The notes under the pieces were generated by a model that saw only the letters and a list, made by a program, of their open reading frames with translations, did no database searches and was not told the DNA's origin. A stretch of 64,000 bases of DNA from Streptomyces sp. AC558_RSS880 (GTDB lineage Bacteria > Actinomycetota > Actinomycetes > Streptomycetales > Streptomycetaceae): assembly GCF_019049255.1 (NCBI RefSeq), contig NZ_JAGMUJ010000030.1, forward strand, positions 1 through 64,000. The letters are read 5' to 3'. Position numbers and translations under genes: made by a program. Below, piece after piece: positions 50,548 to 57,572 of the stretch. Every line of letters begins with the position of its first letter. Within the stretch, counting starts at the first letter, position 1.

Positions 50548-51936
50548 ATGTCGCGAGTGCCAGGGTGGCTCGGCCGGGTCGGAGCCGGACTGACCGAGGT
50601 CAGCAAGCGGTTGGAGGAGCGCCGCGCCGAGGTGGAGCGGGACCGCCGGCCGGACGCCGAGGACCCCGGACCCGAACGGGTGGAGACCCCGCGCCCCGAC
50701 CCCGAGCCGCCGCTCGAGCACCTGACCACCGTCGTCCCGGCCCGCCCCGACCCGGCGCAGGCCGTGCCCTGGGGCGTACGGGTCGCGGCCGAGGCCGGCT
50801 GGCGGCTGCTGGTGCTGGCCGGCACGCTCTGGGTGCTCATGCGGGTCATCAGCGCCGTACAGCTGGTGGTACTGGCGTTCGTGGCCGCGCTGCTGATCAC
50901 CGCGCTGCTGCAGCCGACGGTGGCGCGGATGAAGCGGCTCGGCGTGCCGCGCGGGCCGGCCACCGCGCTGACGGCACTGTTCGGGTTCGTCGTGATCGGC
51001 CTCATCGGCTGGTTCGTGACCTGGCAGGTCATGGAGAACATCGACGACCTCTCCGACCAGATCCAGGACGGCATCGACGAGCTGCGCAACTGGCTGCTCA
51101 ACAGCCCCTTCCACGTCACCGACAAGCAGATCAACGAGATCGCCAAGAACCTGCGGGAAGCGGTCGGCGCCAACACCGAGCAGATCACCTCGGCGGGCCT
51201 GGAGGGCGTGACCGTCGTGGTCGAGGCGCTCACCGGCATCCTGCTGGCGGTCTTCTCGACGCTGTTCCTGCTCTACGACGGCAAGCGGATCTGGCAGTGG
51301 TCGCTGAAGCTCGTTCCGGCGGCGGCCCGTCCGGGTGTCGCCGGGGCGGGTCCGGCGGCGTGGCGGACGCTGACGGCGTACGTGCGCGGCACGGTGATAG
51401 TGGCTCTGATCGACGCGATCTTCATCGGCCTCGGCATCTACTTCCTCGACGTGCCGATGGCGGTGCCGCTCGCCGTGTTCATCTTCCTGTTCTCGTTCAT
51501 CCCGCTCGTGGGTGCGGTGGTGTCGGGAGCGCTCGCGGTGGTCGTCGCGCTCGTCACCCAGGGGGTGTTCACGGGCGTCATGACGCTGGTGGTGGTGCTG
51601 GCGGTGCAGCAGATCGAGGGGCACATCCTCCAGCCGTTCATCCTGGGCCGCGCGGTCCGGGTCCATCCGCTCGCGGTGGTGCTGGCGGTCGCCTCGGGCG
51701 GCATGGTGGCCGGCATCGGCGGAGCGGTGGTGGCCGTGCCGCTGGTCGCGGTCACCAACACCGTCGTCGGCTATCTGCGCGCGTACTCCCACGAGAAGGC
51801 CGCGACCCAGGCCCCCCGGCCGCGCGGTGCCACGGCGATGTCCGAACCGGACGCCCCGCTGCCGGCGGTGCCGGCGGTGCCGGAGGTCCGGCCTCCGGGG
51901 GGCGAGAAGCGGCCGGGGGACACCGGCGAGGAGTAG
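50548..51936 (+). CDS. AI-2E family (YdiK/PerM-like) transporter-type membrane protein
   Basis: 462 residues from ATG 50548, with GGGGAAGAGG upstream. The cytoplasmic N-terminus is ~85 charged residues. About eight membrane segments follow, with the family landmarks LVVLAFVAALLITALLQPTV, RGPATALTALFGFVVIGLIG, the AI-2E loop LNSPFHVTDKQINEIAKNL, IFIGLGIYFLDVPMAVPLAV, FSFIPLVGAVVSG and QQIEGHILQPFILGRAVRVH. The C-terminus is proline-rich. Family members export small molecules or exchange ions; the substrate is unknown. Confidence 0.88.
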   Translation: MSRVPGWLGRVGAGLTEVSKRLEERRAEVERDRRPDAEDPGPERVETPRPDPEPPLEHLTTVVPARPDPAQAVPWGVRVAAEAGWRLLVLAGTLWVLMRVISAVQLVVLAFVAALLITALLQPTVARMKRLGVPRGPATALTALFGFVVIGLIGWFVTWQVMENIDDLSDQIQDGIDELRNWLLNSPFHVTDKQINEIAKNLREAVGANTEQITSAGLEGVTVVVEALTGILLAVFSTLFLLYDGKRIWQWSLKLVPAAARPGVAGAGPAAWRTLTAYVRGTVIVALIDAIFIGLGIYFLDVPMAVPLAVFIFLFSFIPLVGAVVSGALAVVVALVTQGVFTGVMTLVVVLAVQQIEGHILQPFILGRAVRVHPLAVVLAVASGGMVAGIGGAVVAVPLVAVTNTVVGYLRAYSHEKAATQAPRPRGATAMSEPDAPLPAVPAVPEVRPPGGEKRPGDTGEE

Positions 51937-52134
51937 GCGGGGCTGCCGCACCGTCCGGCGACGCAGCTGCGGTACCCGGTGAGCGGTGTCGGTGCGGGGC
52001 GAGGGGTGTTGCGCAGCCCGGCGCTTGCGGGGTACCGCTGCGCCCACCCGTGCCGCCCCAGCGGCACGATTGCCCGCAGTTACGCCGGTCGCGGCACGGC
52101 TGCCCGCGGAGTGCGGGAGTGCGGGGTGTACGGG

Positions 52135-52170
52135 TCGGGCCCGCCCACCGGTCATGGTGGACGGGCCCGA
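52135..52170 (-). terminator. Hairpin terminator after ahpD
   Basis: TCGGGCCCG.CCACC pairs with GGTGG.CGGGCCCGA (15 bp, one mismatch) around a 6-base loop, 22 bases beyond the ahpD stop. It can serve both strands and separates ahpCD from the AI-2E gene. Confidence 0.7.
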
Positions 52171-52191
52171 CGCGTGGGACGGCGTGCGGAG

Positions 52192-52725
52192 TCACTCCGC
52201 CAGGGCCGCCTCCGCGTCCAGCGTGGCGGCGACCGCCTGGACCACCGCGGCGATCTTGAAGGCCTCCTGGATGACCTCACGCTCCACGCCGGCCTTGCGC
52301 AGCACCTGCTCGTGCGAGTCGAGGCACATGCCGCAGCCGTTGATCGCGGAGACCGCGAAGGACCAGAACTCGAAGTCGACCTTGTCGACGCCCGGGTTGC
52401 CGATGACGTTCATCCGCAGCCCGGCGCGCAGGTTGCCGTACTCGTGGTCCGACAGCAGGTGACGGGTGCGGTAGAAGACGTTGTTCATCGCCATCACCGC
52501 GGCGGCGGCCTTGGCCGCCGTGTACGCCTCCGGCGACAGGTTCGCCTTCGCCTCCGGCTCCAGCTCGCGCAGCACGATCGCCGAGCGCGAGGCGATCGCC
52601 GTCGACAGCACCGTGCCCCACAGCTGCTGGGCCGGCAGGTCCGAGTTGCCGATGACCGAGCCCAGGTTGAGCTTCAGGTCCTTGGCGTAGTCCGGTATGC
52701 GGGACTTCAGGGAGTCGAGCGACAT
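52192..52725 (-). CDS. ahpD: Alkyl hydroperoxide reductase subunit AhpD
   Basis: 177 residues. The AhpD fold has the redox pair and His in [18 protein letters not shown] (Cys ~131 and 134, His 138). [20 protein letters not shown] is also typical. AhpD reduces AhpC via lipoamide-dependent electron transfer. ATG 52725 lies 6 bases after the ahpC stop, so the two are one operon under the promoter at ~53350. Confidence 0.95.
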   Translation of the reverse strand: MSLDSLKSRIPDYAKDLKLNLGSVIGNSDLPAQQLWGTVLSTAIASRSAIVLRELEPEAKANLSPEAYTAAKAAAAVMAMNNVFYRTRHLLSDHEYGNLRAGLRMNVIGNPGVDKVDFEFWSFAVSAINGCGMCLDSHEQVLRKAGVEREVIQEAFKIAAVVQAVAATLDAEAALAE

Positions 52726-52731
52726 GTCAGG

Positions 52732-53301
52732 TCACTCCCCGGCCAGCAGGGCGACCGGGTCCAGGGTCTCGTCGCCCTTGCTCCAGTTGCACGGGCAGAG
52801 CTCGTCGGTCTGCAGGGCGTCCAGGACCCGCAGGACCTCCTTGGGGTTACGGCCGACGGAGCCGGCGGTCACCATGGAGAACTGGATCTCGTTGTTCTGG
52901 TCCACGATGAAGACGGCGCGCTTGGCGAAGCCGTCCTCGCCCTCGATGCCGAGGTCGCGCATCAGCTCGTGCTTGGAGTCCGCCATCATCGGGAACGGCA
53001 GGTCGCGCAGGTCGTCGTGGTCCTTGCGCCAGGCGTGGTGGACGAACTCCGAGTCACCGGAGAAGCCGAGGACCTGGGCGTCACGGTCGGCGAACTCGTC
53101 GTTCAGCTTGCCGAAGGCGGCGATCTCGGTCGGGCACACGAAGGTGAAGTCCTTGGGCCACGCGAAGACCACCAACCAACCCTTCTTCTCACGGTTGATC
53201 TTAATCCACTCGGCGTCGATCCGCTCGAACTCCTTGCCCTTCTCCAGCGAGACGCAGGCCATCAGATCGAACTCGGGGAACTGGTCACCAACGGTGAGCA
53301 C
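52732..53301 (-). CDS. ahpC: Alkyl hydroperoxide reductase / peroxiredoxin AhpC
   Basis: 189 residues from GTG 53301, with GGAGGAAG upstream. The peroxidatic cysteine is in DFTFVCPTE (~56) and the resolving cysteine in ELCPCNW near the C-terminus; PFPMMADSKHELMRDLGI and RAVFIVDQNNEIQF are family blocks. It reduces organic peroxides and hydrogen peroxide. In streptomycetes ahpCD is normally divergent from oxyR, but the next genes here belong to a phage-like island. Confidence 0.95.
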   Translation of the reverse strand: MLTVGDQFPEFDLMACVSLEKGKEFERIDAEWIKINREKKGWLVVFAWPKDFTFVCPTEIAAFGKLNDEFADRDAQVLGFSGDSEFVHHAWRKDHDDLRDLPFPMMADSKHELMRDLGIEGEDGFAKRAVFIVDQNNEIQFSMVTAGSVGRNPKEVLRVLDALQTDELCPCNWSKGDETLDPVALLAGE

Positions 53302-53352
53302 TTACTTCCTCCGTTAGAGGTGGGGGTCGGACCGGCTCACCTTCGCACATGG

Positions 53353-53395
53353 TGATCAATAGGCAGAAATTGAAGATCCCGACCTGATTGATAGG
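53353..53395 (-). promoter_or_regulatory. Paired ATAGG sites upstream of ahpC, probable OxyR operator
   Basis: TGATCAATAGG (53353-53363) and TGATTGATAGG (53385-53395) are direct repeats 32 bp apart, three helical turns, in the AT-rich region just upstream of ahpC. LysR-type OxyR binds spaced ATAG/CTAT half-sites. The site is seen; OxyR binding is inferred from the known ahpC-oxyR arrangement. Confidence 0.5.
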
Positions 53396-53517
53396 TGCGT
53401 CCGATAACCGGACGGCGCCACGTGTCAAGCGGTAACCATTAAGAACTTAACCTTCTGTTAACTTTGTCCGCATGGTCCCCTTGCGGAGGAGCACAATCCG
53501 CTTGGAGGGGGATACCC

Positions 53518-54663
53518 ATGCGCCGGGACGACGCGGCACCGCAGGAAGCCATCAGCACACACCCGATCGGGAGACTGCTGGCGATCCCTGCGAGAGGGGC
53601 GCGCGGCCGAAAGATGGCGCTCACAGGGTACGGAATGCTGGTGACGGCCGCATTCGGAACCTTCGCGATGACGACTCTTCAGGACGCCCCCGTGCGCGCC
53701 AGGGACAGCCGCCCGGACACGGCGCACGGCACCAAGAAGGGCGACGTCTTCACGGACTCCAAGGGCCCCGGCTACGCCCCGACTTACCTCGACGGCGGAG
53801 GCGGCATCGCGGGAGTCCCGCTGACCGAGGAACAGCGCAAGGCCCTCATACGCGAGGCCATGCGCCGGGGCATGGCAACCGCCGACGCCTACGCCCTCGC
53901 GTACGGAGACAACGCCACCATCCGCGTGAACAAGGACGGCACAGTGAGCGTCCACACGGGCGAGGTCGTCGTGCCGAACGGGCCGGTCTACGTCAAGAAC
54001 CCCACGGACTCGCGGAAGCCCGCGCGGTCCAACACGAAGGCGATGGGCGAGGACCAGAAGGCGCCAACGGGGGGCCAGGCAGCGCCACAGAGGGGCGAGG
54101 AACAGTCCGGCGCCCAGGAGCCCGCGAAGGGCCAGACGAAGCGCCAGGGGGCCACCACGGGCACGGACGAGTTTGGCTCGTCGAGCACCGCCGAGGAGCC
54201 GAGCACGAAGGCCGACGAGGCCCCCTCCGCCGGCACCACGTCCGTCGACCCCTACTACCCGTCCACCGGAGAGAACCTGTACGAGGACGAGGGCAGCCTG
54301 AAGGAAGCCCTTCCGCCCACGCTCGAAAAGGTCGTGGACGGGGTCAACGACTTCACGAACTGGCTCAGCGCGTCGTCCGCCAAGACTCCGCAGACGTTCT
54401 CGCTCGTGGGCAACGGCGGCAATCGCCTGATGATGCACGTCGAGGCGCCGCTCGCCGACGACCTCACCATCACGACCACGGTCACGGCCGCCATGGACAG
54501 CGAGTCGAGCGTCGAGCCCGAAGTGACCAGCGTCGTCACGGACACCGAGACGGGCGCGGTCCTGGCCGACGAGACCGACACTTGCCCGAGCGAGCACGTT
54601 GTTGACGCGGTCGCCATTGGGCAGGCCGTCGATGTCATGCTCGAAGCGGGCGTGGCCGTATAG
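53518..54663 (+). CDS. Membrane-anchored, threonine/alanine-rich surface protein of unknown function
   Basis: 381 residues from ATG 53518, with GGAGGGGGA upstream. The cytoplasmic N-terminus (~34 residues) is basic; one hydrophobic segment (MALTGYGMLVTAAFGTFAMT) suggests a signal anchor. Residues ~170-255 are low-complexity (QKAPTGGQAAPQ, EEQSGAQEPAKGQTKRQGAT). The C-terminal ~100 residues are threonine-rich beta sequence (LTITTTVTAAMDSESSVEPE). First gene right of ahpC; possibly the edge gene of the island. No family is recognised. Confidence 0.55.
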   Translation: MRRDDAAPQEAISTHPIGRLLAIPARGARGRKMALTGYGMLVTAAFGTFAMTTLQDAPVRARDSRPDTAHGTKKGDVFTDSKGPGYAPTYLDGGGGIAGVPLTEEQRKALIREAMRRGMATADAYALAYGDNATIRVNKDGTVSVHTGEVVVPNGPVYVKNPTDSRKPARSNTKAMGEDQKAPTGGQAAPQRGEEQSGAQEPAKGQTKRQGATTGTDEFGSSSTAEEPSTKADEAPSAGTTSVDPYYPSTGENLYEDEGSLKEALPPTLEKVVDGVNDFTNWLSASSAKTPQTFSLVGNGGNRLMMHVEAPLADDLTITTTVTAAMDSESSVEPEVTSVVTDTETGAVLADETDTCPSEHVVDAVAIGQAVDVMLEAGVAV

Positions 54664-54710
54664 GACAAGGCCCGGCCGCCAACACGCAGCCGGGCCAGCA
54701 CGCCAGACGT

Positions 54711-55076
54711 TCAGCGACCGAGGGCGTCCTCGACGGCCTCGAAGATGTCGCTGTCCGTCTCCTTCTGCCAGTCCGGCAGGTCCGGCCAGTCAGCCACGTA
54801 GGCAGGCTTCGGGTCGCCGAAGTGCTTGAACATCTGCGCCGTCCAGCACGTTGCGACGAACCGGCCCTTCTGCTCGCGCGAGAGCCGCTTCGCGTGCCCC
54901 TCGGACAGGTCGAGGAACTGCGCGATCTGCTCCCAGACGGACGCGGCGGCCTGGCGCTCCCAGTCCGGCGTTTCCTCCCACGGGGTGACGTAGCTCGGCT
55001 TCGGCTCGCCAGGGAAGTGCTTCCGCACGCCCGCGATCCACGCCTCGCGGAACCGTCGCCCGTTCTCCTCCGACAC
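54711..55076 (-). CDS. Small protein built of two related ~50-residue repeats
   Basis: 121 residues from GTG 55076 (SEENGRRFREAW), with GAGAGGGGA upstream. Two copies align: KHFPGEPKPSYVTPWEETPD (first) and KHFGDPKPAYVADWPDLPDW (second), each followed by an acidic/tryptophan helix. This internal duplication with the pattern PKPxYVxxWxxxPDW is not from a family I know. It lies 14 bases downstream of the XRE/TPR regulator on the same strand, so it is probably co-transcribed. Confidence 0.65.
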   Translation of the reverse strand: MSEENGRRFREAWIAGVRKHFPGEPKPSYVTPWEETPDWERQAAASVWEQIAQFLDLSEGHAKRLSREQKGRFVATCWTAQMFKHFGDPKPAYVADWPDLPDWQKETDSDIFEAVEDALGR

Positions 55077-55090
55077 GCTGTCCCCTCTCG

Positions 55091-56305
55091 TCAGGCGGCC
55101 AACTCGGCAAGCTCGGCGTCCAGCTCGGCCGCGCGCACATCGCTGGCGACCGGTCGCAGCTCGACCCGGAGCGTTCGCAGCTTACGGGCCACATATCCCG
55201 ACCCCGAGCGTCGGGCGAGATCCATCGCCTCGCGTGCGTACGTCGCAGCCTCGTCGAGGTCCCGACGCTTCGCGCCTATGACGGCGAGGTCGACAAGGAC
55301 GGCACCTCGGCGCCGGTACGACTGACCCCGGCCCAACTGCACCTGTGCGAGTGCCTGCTGTAGGGCGACCTCGGCGAGGTCCAGGCGCCCCAGCTCGACG
55401 TACCGGGCCCCGCGCTCCTCGGCCAGGCGAGAGGCGTCGAACCGTAGCCATCCGCCATTCACCGAATCCGCGGTGAGGTCGAGGACCCGCTCGGCCTCGT
55501 CGAGGGCTCGCTCGCAGGAGTCGAGATCGCCCAGACCGGCGTACGCCTGCGCCTGCACGGCCGCGACCCAATGCCGGGTAGCGAGGTGGCCGTCCCCGCG
55601 CCGGGCGACCCTCGCGGCGGCCGTGAGCACGCTCACCGCATCCGCCCACTGTCGCTCGTACAGGGACACGTACGCATGCCGGGTCAGCGCGCACGCCCAC
55701 AGGTCGTAGTGCCGGGCTTCCCGACTGGCCGAGGCTGCCAGGGTGTACGAGGCCGCCGCATCCGTGTAGCGGTTCTGGTCGAACGCAAGCTCGCCCGCGA
55801 GCTGGAAGAGATCACCGGCCGCCACGCACAGGCCCGACGTGTCGCGGCTGCCCTCCAGCTCCTCCGCCAGGGCGGCGAGCTGGTCCCGCACGATCGGATA
55901 CACGCCCTGCTTCGTGCGGGCGAGCTGGTACACCTGCCACAGATGGGCGTTCATCGCGCGGAAGTCGGCCGCCCCGTCGAAGGGCTCATCCGCCGGCAAG
56001 GCAGGCAGGGCTCCGGCCACCGCGAGGAGACGCAGGAAGTCTCGTCGGATCATGTCGTCACCGCCGTCAGGAGTCGGGCTGTCGAGGTTCCCCTCGACCT
56101 CCGGAATGACGGCTTGTGGCGAGAGAAGGGCGTCCAGCTCGGAGAGGCTCAGGCCCAGGAGGTCAGCGAGCTTCGGCCGCAGGGGCGGTTGAGGTTCAGT
56201 CTCTCCACGCTCCCAGCGGCCCACCGTGGTTCGGTCGACGCCCATCGCGGCGGCGAGGGACTCCTGACTGTAGCCGCACGCCTTCCGCTGCTCCTTTAGG
56301 CCCAC
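55091..56305 (-). CDS. XRE-family regulator with TPR-like C-terminal domain
   Basis: 404 residues from GTG 56305. HTH: GLKEQRKACGYSQESLAAAM, then GVDRTTVGRWERGETEPQPP (residues ~1-60). The remaining ~300 residues form TPR-like helix pairs (AGDLFQLAGELAFDQNRYTD, LDLAEVALQQALAQVQLGRG, RDLDEAATYAREAMDLARRS), preceded by RRDFLRLLAVAGALPALP. Such regulators bind DNA through the HTH and a peptide or protein through the TPRs. It faces the small genes at 56464 onwards across an array of 11-bp-spaced repeats. Confidence 0.85.
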   Translation of the reverse strand: MGLKEQRKACGYSQESLAAAMGVDRTTVGRWERGETEPQPPLRPKLADLLGLSLSELDALLSPQAVIPEVEGNLDSPTPDGGDDMIRRDFLRLLAVAGALPALPADEPFDGAADFRAMNAHLWQVYQLARTKQGVYPIVRDQLAALAEELEGSRDTSGLCVAAGDLFQLAGELAFDQNRYTDAAASYTLAASASREARHYDLWACALTRHAYVSLYERQWADAVSVLTAAARVARRGDGHLATRHWVAAVQAQAYAGLGDLDSCERALDEAERVLDLTADSVNGGWLRFDASRLAEERGARYVELGRLDLAEVALQQALAQVQLGRGQSYRRRGAVLVDLAVIGAKRRDLDEAATYAREAMDLARRSGSGYVARKLRTLRVELRPVASDVRAAELDAELAELAA

Positions 56306-56353
56306 GGCCTACCCCCTTCGTCGCCTGCCTCTGGTCTGCCCAGTGCAACGACG

Positions 56354-56382
56354 TGCATCACGAATGCGTCATCACTGCATCA
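56354..56382. promoter_or_regulatory. Three 7-bp direct repeats with exact 11-bp period
   Basis: TGCATCA (56354-56360), TGCGTCA (56365-56371) and TGCATCA (56376-56382) are spaced exactly 11 bp, so they face one side of the helix. They sit 49 bases from the XRE regulator start and 82 bases from the divergent gene at 56464. Most likely operator half-sites for the XRE/TPR protein. Confidence 0.6.
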
Positions 56383-56463
56383 ATCCTGCCGTGGCCGGAC
56401 TGATCGCGCAGGCGAAAACTGGACGCCGGGGGTTGGCGATGAAGGACGGTTAGGAGAGACGCG

Positions 56464-56694
56464 ATGCCGACTGAGAAGCAACTCATGATCGACAACAACG
56501 GCAAGGCCGGTGAGTTCATGGGGACGGTCGGCGGGCGTTGGCTGTTCCGCCCCATCGGCGGGGGTAGGGAGTGGGAGGTCGAGAAGGGCGCCGCCCGCCC
56601 GGTCACCCCGGAAGAGGCGAGGCGCCTTCGCCCCCGCCCGGCCGAGGACGAGCCCGAGTACGACTTCGGGGAGGCGTTCAGTGTTGACCACTGA
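56464..56694 (+). CDS. Small protein of unknown function, first of three divergent genes
   Basis: 76 residues from ATG 56464 with a good GGAGAG site. Sequence: PTEKQLMIDNNGKAGEFMGT, WLFRPIGGGREWEV, VTPEEARRLRP, and an acidic tail. No motif recognised. Its 3' end overlaps the next frame by 14 bases; the three genes probably form an operon controlled by the facing regulator. Confidence 0.65.
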   Translation: MPTEKQLMIDNNGKAGEFMGTVGGRWLFRPIGGGREWEVEKGAARPVTPEEARRLRPRPAEDEPEYDFGEAFSVDH

Positions 56695-56866
56695 CGAGCC
56701 GCAGCCGGTCAAGACGTGCCAGACCTGCTTGGACATCGCGAGGAAGCGGGCGGTAAAGCGCGGGGAAGGCGACCAGAGTGCGGTGATCGACTGCAACGTC
56801 CTCTTGCGCCGGCACCTCGCCGAGAAGCACACAGACGCGCCCGTACGGATGGAGGCCGCCGAGTGA
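56681..56866 (+). CDS. Small CxxC/His protein, possible zinc binder
   Basis: 61 residues from GTG 56681. KTCQTCLDIARKRAVKRGEG is followed by VIDCNVLLRRHLAEKH, giving CxxC, a third Cys and two His that could bind zinc. It overlaps both neighbours (14 bases upstream; GTGA downstream), which supports real translation. Function unknown. Confidence 0.6.
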   Translation: MLTTDEPQPVKTCQTCLDIARKRAVKRGEGDQSAVIDCNVLLRRHLAEKHTDAPVRMEAAE

Positions 56867-57105
56867 GAGCCGGTGCCCGCGTCTTCCGGATGGTCGACTA
56901 CCGGGTGGACCCCGACCCGTTGGCGGACTGGGTGATGAAGGCGACGTGCGTCTCTGGAGAGGAGAGGGACTGCGGCGAGGAATCCCCCGAGACGCAGGAC
57001 CAGCAAGAGGTGACGCAGTGGATCGCCCGGCATCGGGCAGACACGGGGCACGGCCGGTTCGAGGAGACGTACAAGCGCTTCGTCATCGCCACCATGAAGA
57101 CCTGA
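56863..57105 (+). CDS. Small DUF7848-like protein
   Basis: 80 residues from GTG 56863, overlapping the previous stop by 4 bases. MVDYRVDPDPLADWVMKATC, SGEERDCGEES, TQWIARHRADTGHGRFEETY resemble the small actinobacterial DUF7848 type proteins that accompany XRE regulators: two cysteines, then a W...H..xTGH motif. The family call is tentative. A strong hairpin follows at 57186. Confidence 0.55.
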   Translation: MRAGARVFRMVDYRVDPDPLADWVMKATCVSGEERDCGEESPETQDQQEVTQWIARHRADTGHGRFEETYKRFVIATMKT

Positions 57106-57185
57106 GACTTGCGAGCGGGGTCGCCCTCCCCTGGTCCCCTCGCTCGCGGGCGGCAGCTCCCCCCGTAGCTGTCGTGACGCAAAGA

Positions 57186-57219
57186 GACCCCCCTCTGGAT
57201 GAGCGCCCGGAGGGGGGTC
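57186..57219. terminator. Perfect 10-bp hairpin between convergent genes
   Basis: GACCCCCCTC and GAGGGGGGTC pair around 14 bases. It lies between the small-gene operon (+) and the minus-strand phage block, and can end transcription from both sides. Confidence 0.75.
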
Positions 57220-57224
57220 GTGCG

Positions 57225-57497
57225 TTATGCGGCCGGGGTCAGGACGACCAGGAGCGGACCGGCCGCGTCGTCCCATGCGTGCCCGGCCTCGACTGCGGCG
57301 CGACCCTCGCGGCGAATGCCGTCCCGGACGGGGGCGAGGAACGTCTCGCGGAAGTGCGCTTGCGCCTCGGGCTTCATGCCGCTCCCGGCGACCGCCGCGC
57401 CGACCTTCTCGTTCAGGACGCTCGCGGCCTGGCCGAAGTCGTCGCCGGTCCACTCGTCTGCATGCTCGGCGACCAGCGCCCACGTCATCTTGAACAT
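57225..57497 (-). CDS. Small helical protein of unknown function
   Basis: 90 residues from ATG 57497 (FKMTWALVAEHADEW); GTG 57503 is also in frame. Helical, acidic sequence (DDFGQAASVLNEKVGAAVAG, KPEAQAHFRETFLAPVRDGI). No known family. Last gene on the minus strand before the terminator, 75 bases after the reductase stop. Confidence 0.6.
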   Translation of the reverse strand: MFKMTWALVAEHADEWTGDDFGQAASVLNEKVGAAVAGSGMKPEAQAHFRETFLAPVRDGIRREGRAAVEAGHAWDDAAGPLLVVLTPAA

Positions 57498-57527
57498 GGT
57501 CACAGCTTAACGCCAGAACGCGCGGAA

Positions 57528-57549
57528 GGGACCTCCTCGCGAAGGTCCC
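57528..57549 (-). terminator. Short hairpin after the ribonucleotide reductase gene
   Basis: GGGACCT and AGGTCCC pair around an 8-base loop, 24 bases beyond the reductase stop. It is a weak terminator-like structure before the 57225-57497 gene. Confidence 0.35.
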
Positions 57550-57572
57550 AACTTTACACGTGGGTAAGGGAG

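Noticed and set aside
57550..57571. CAACTTTACAC-like word shared with the sequence near 62026-62040, considered as a phage promoter or stoperator
   Set aside because: Only two imperfect copies in different positions relative to genes; no consistent spacing.
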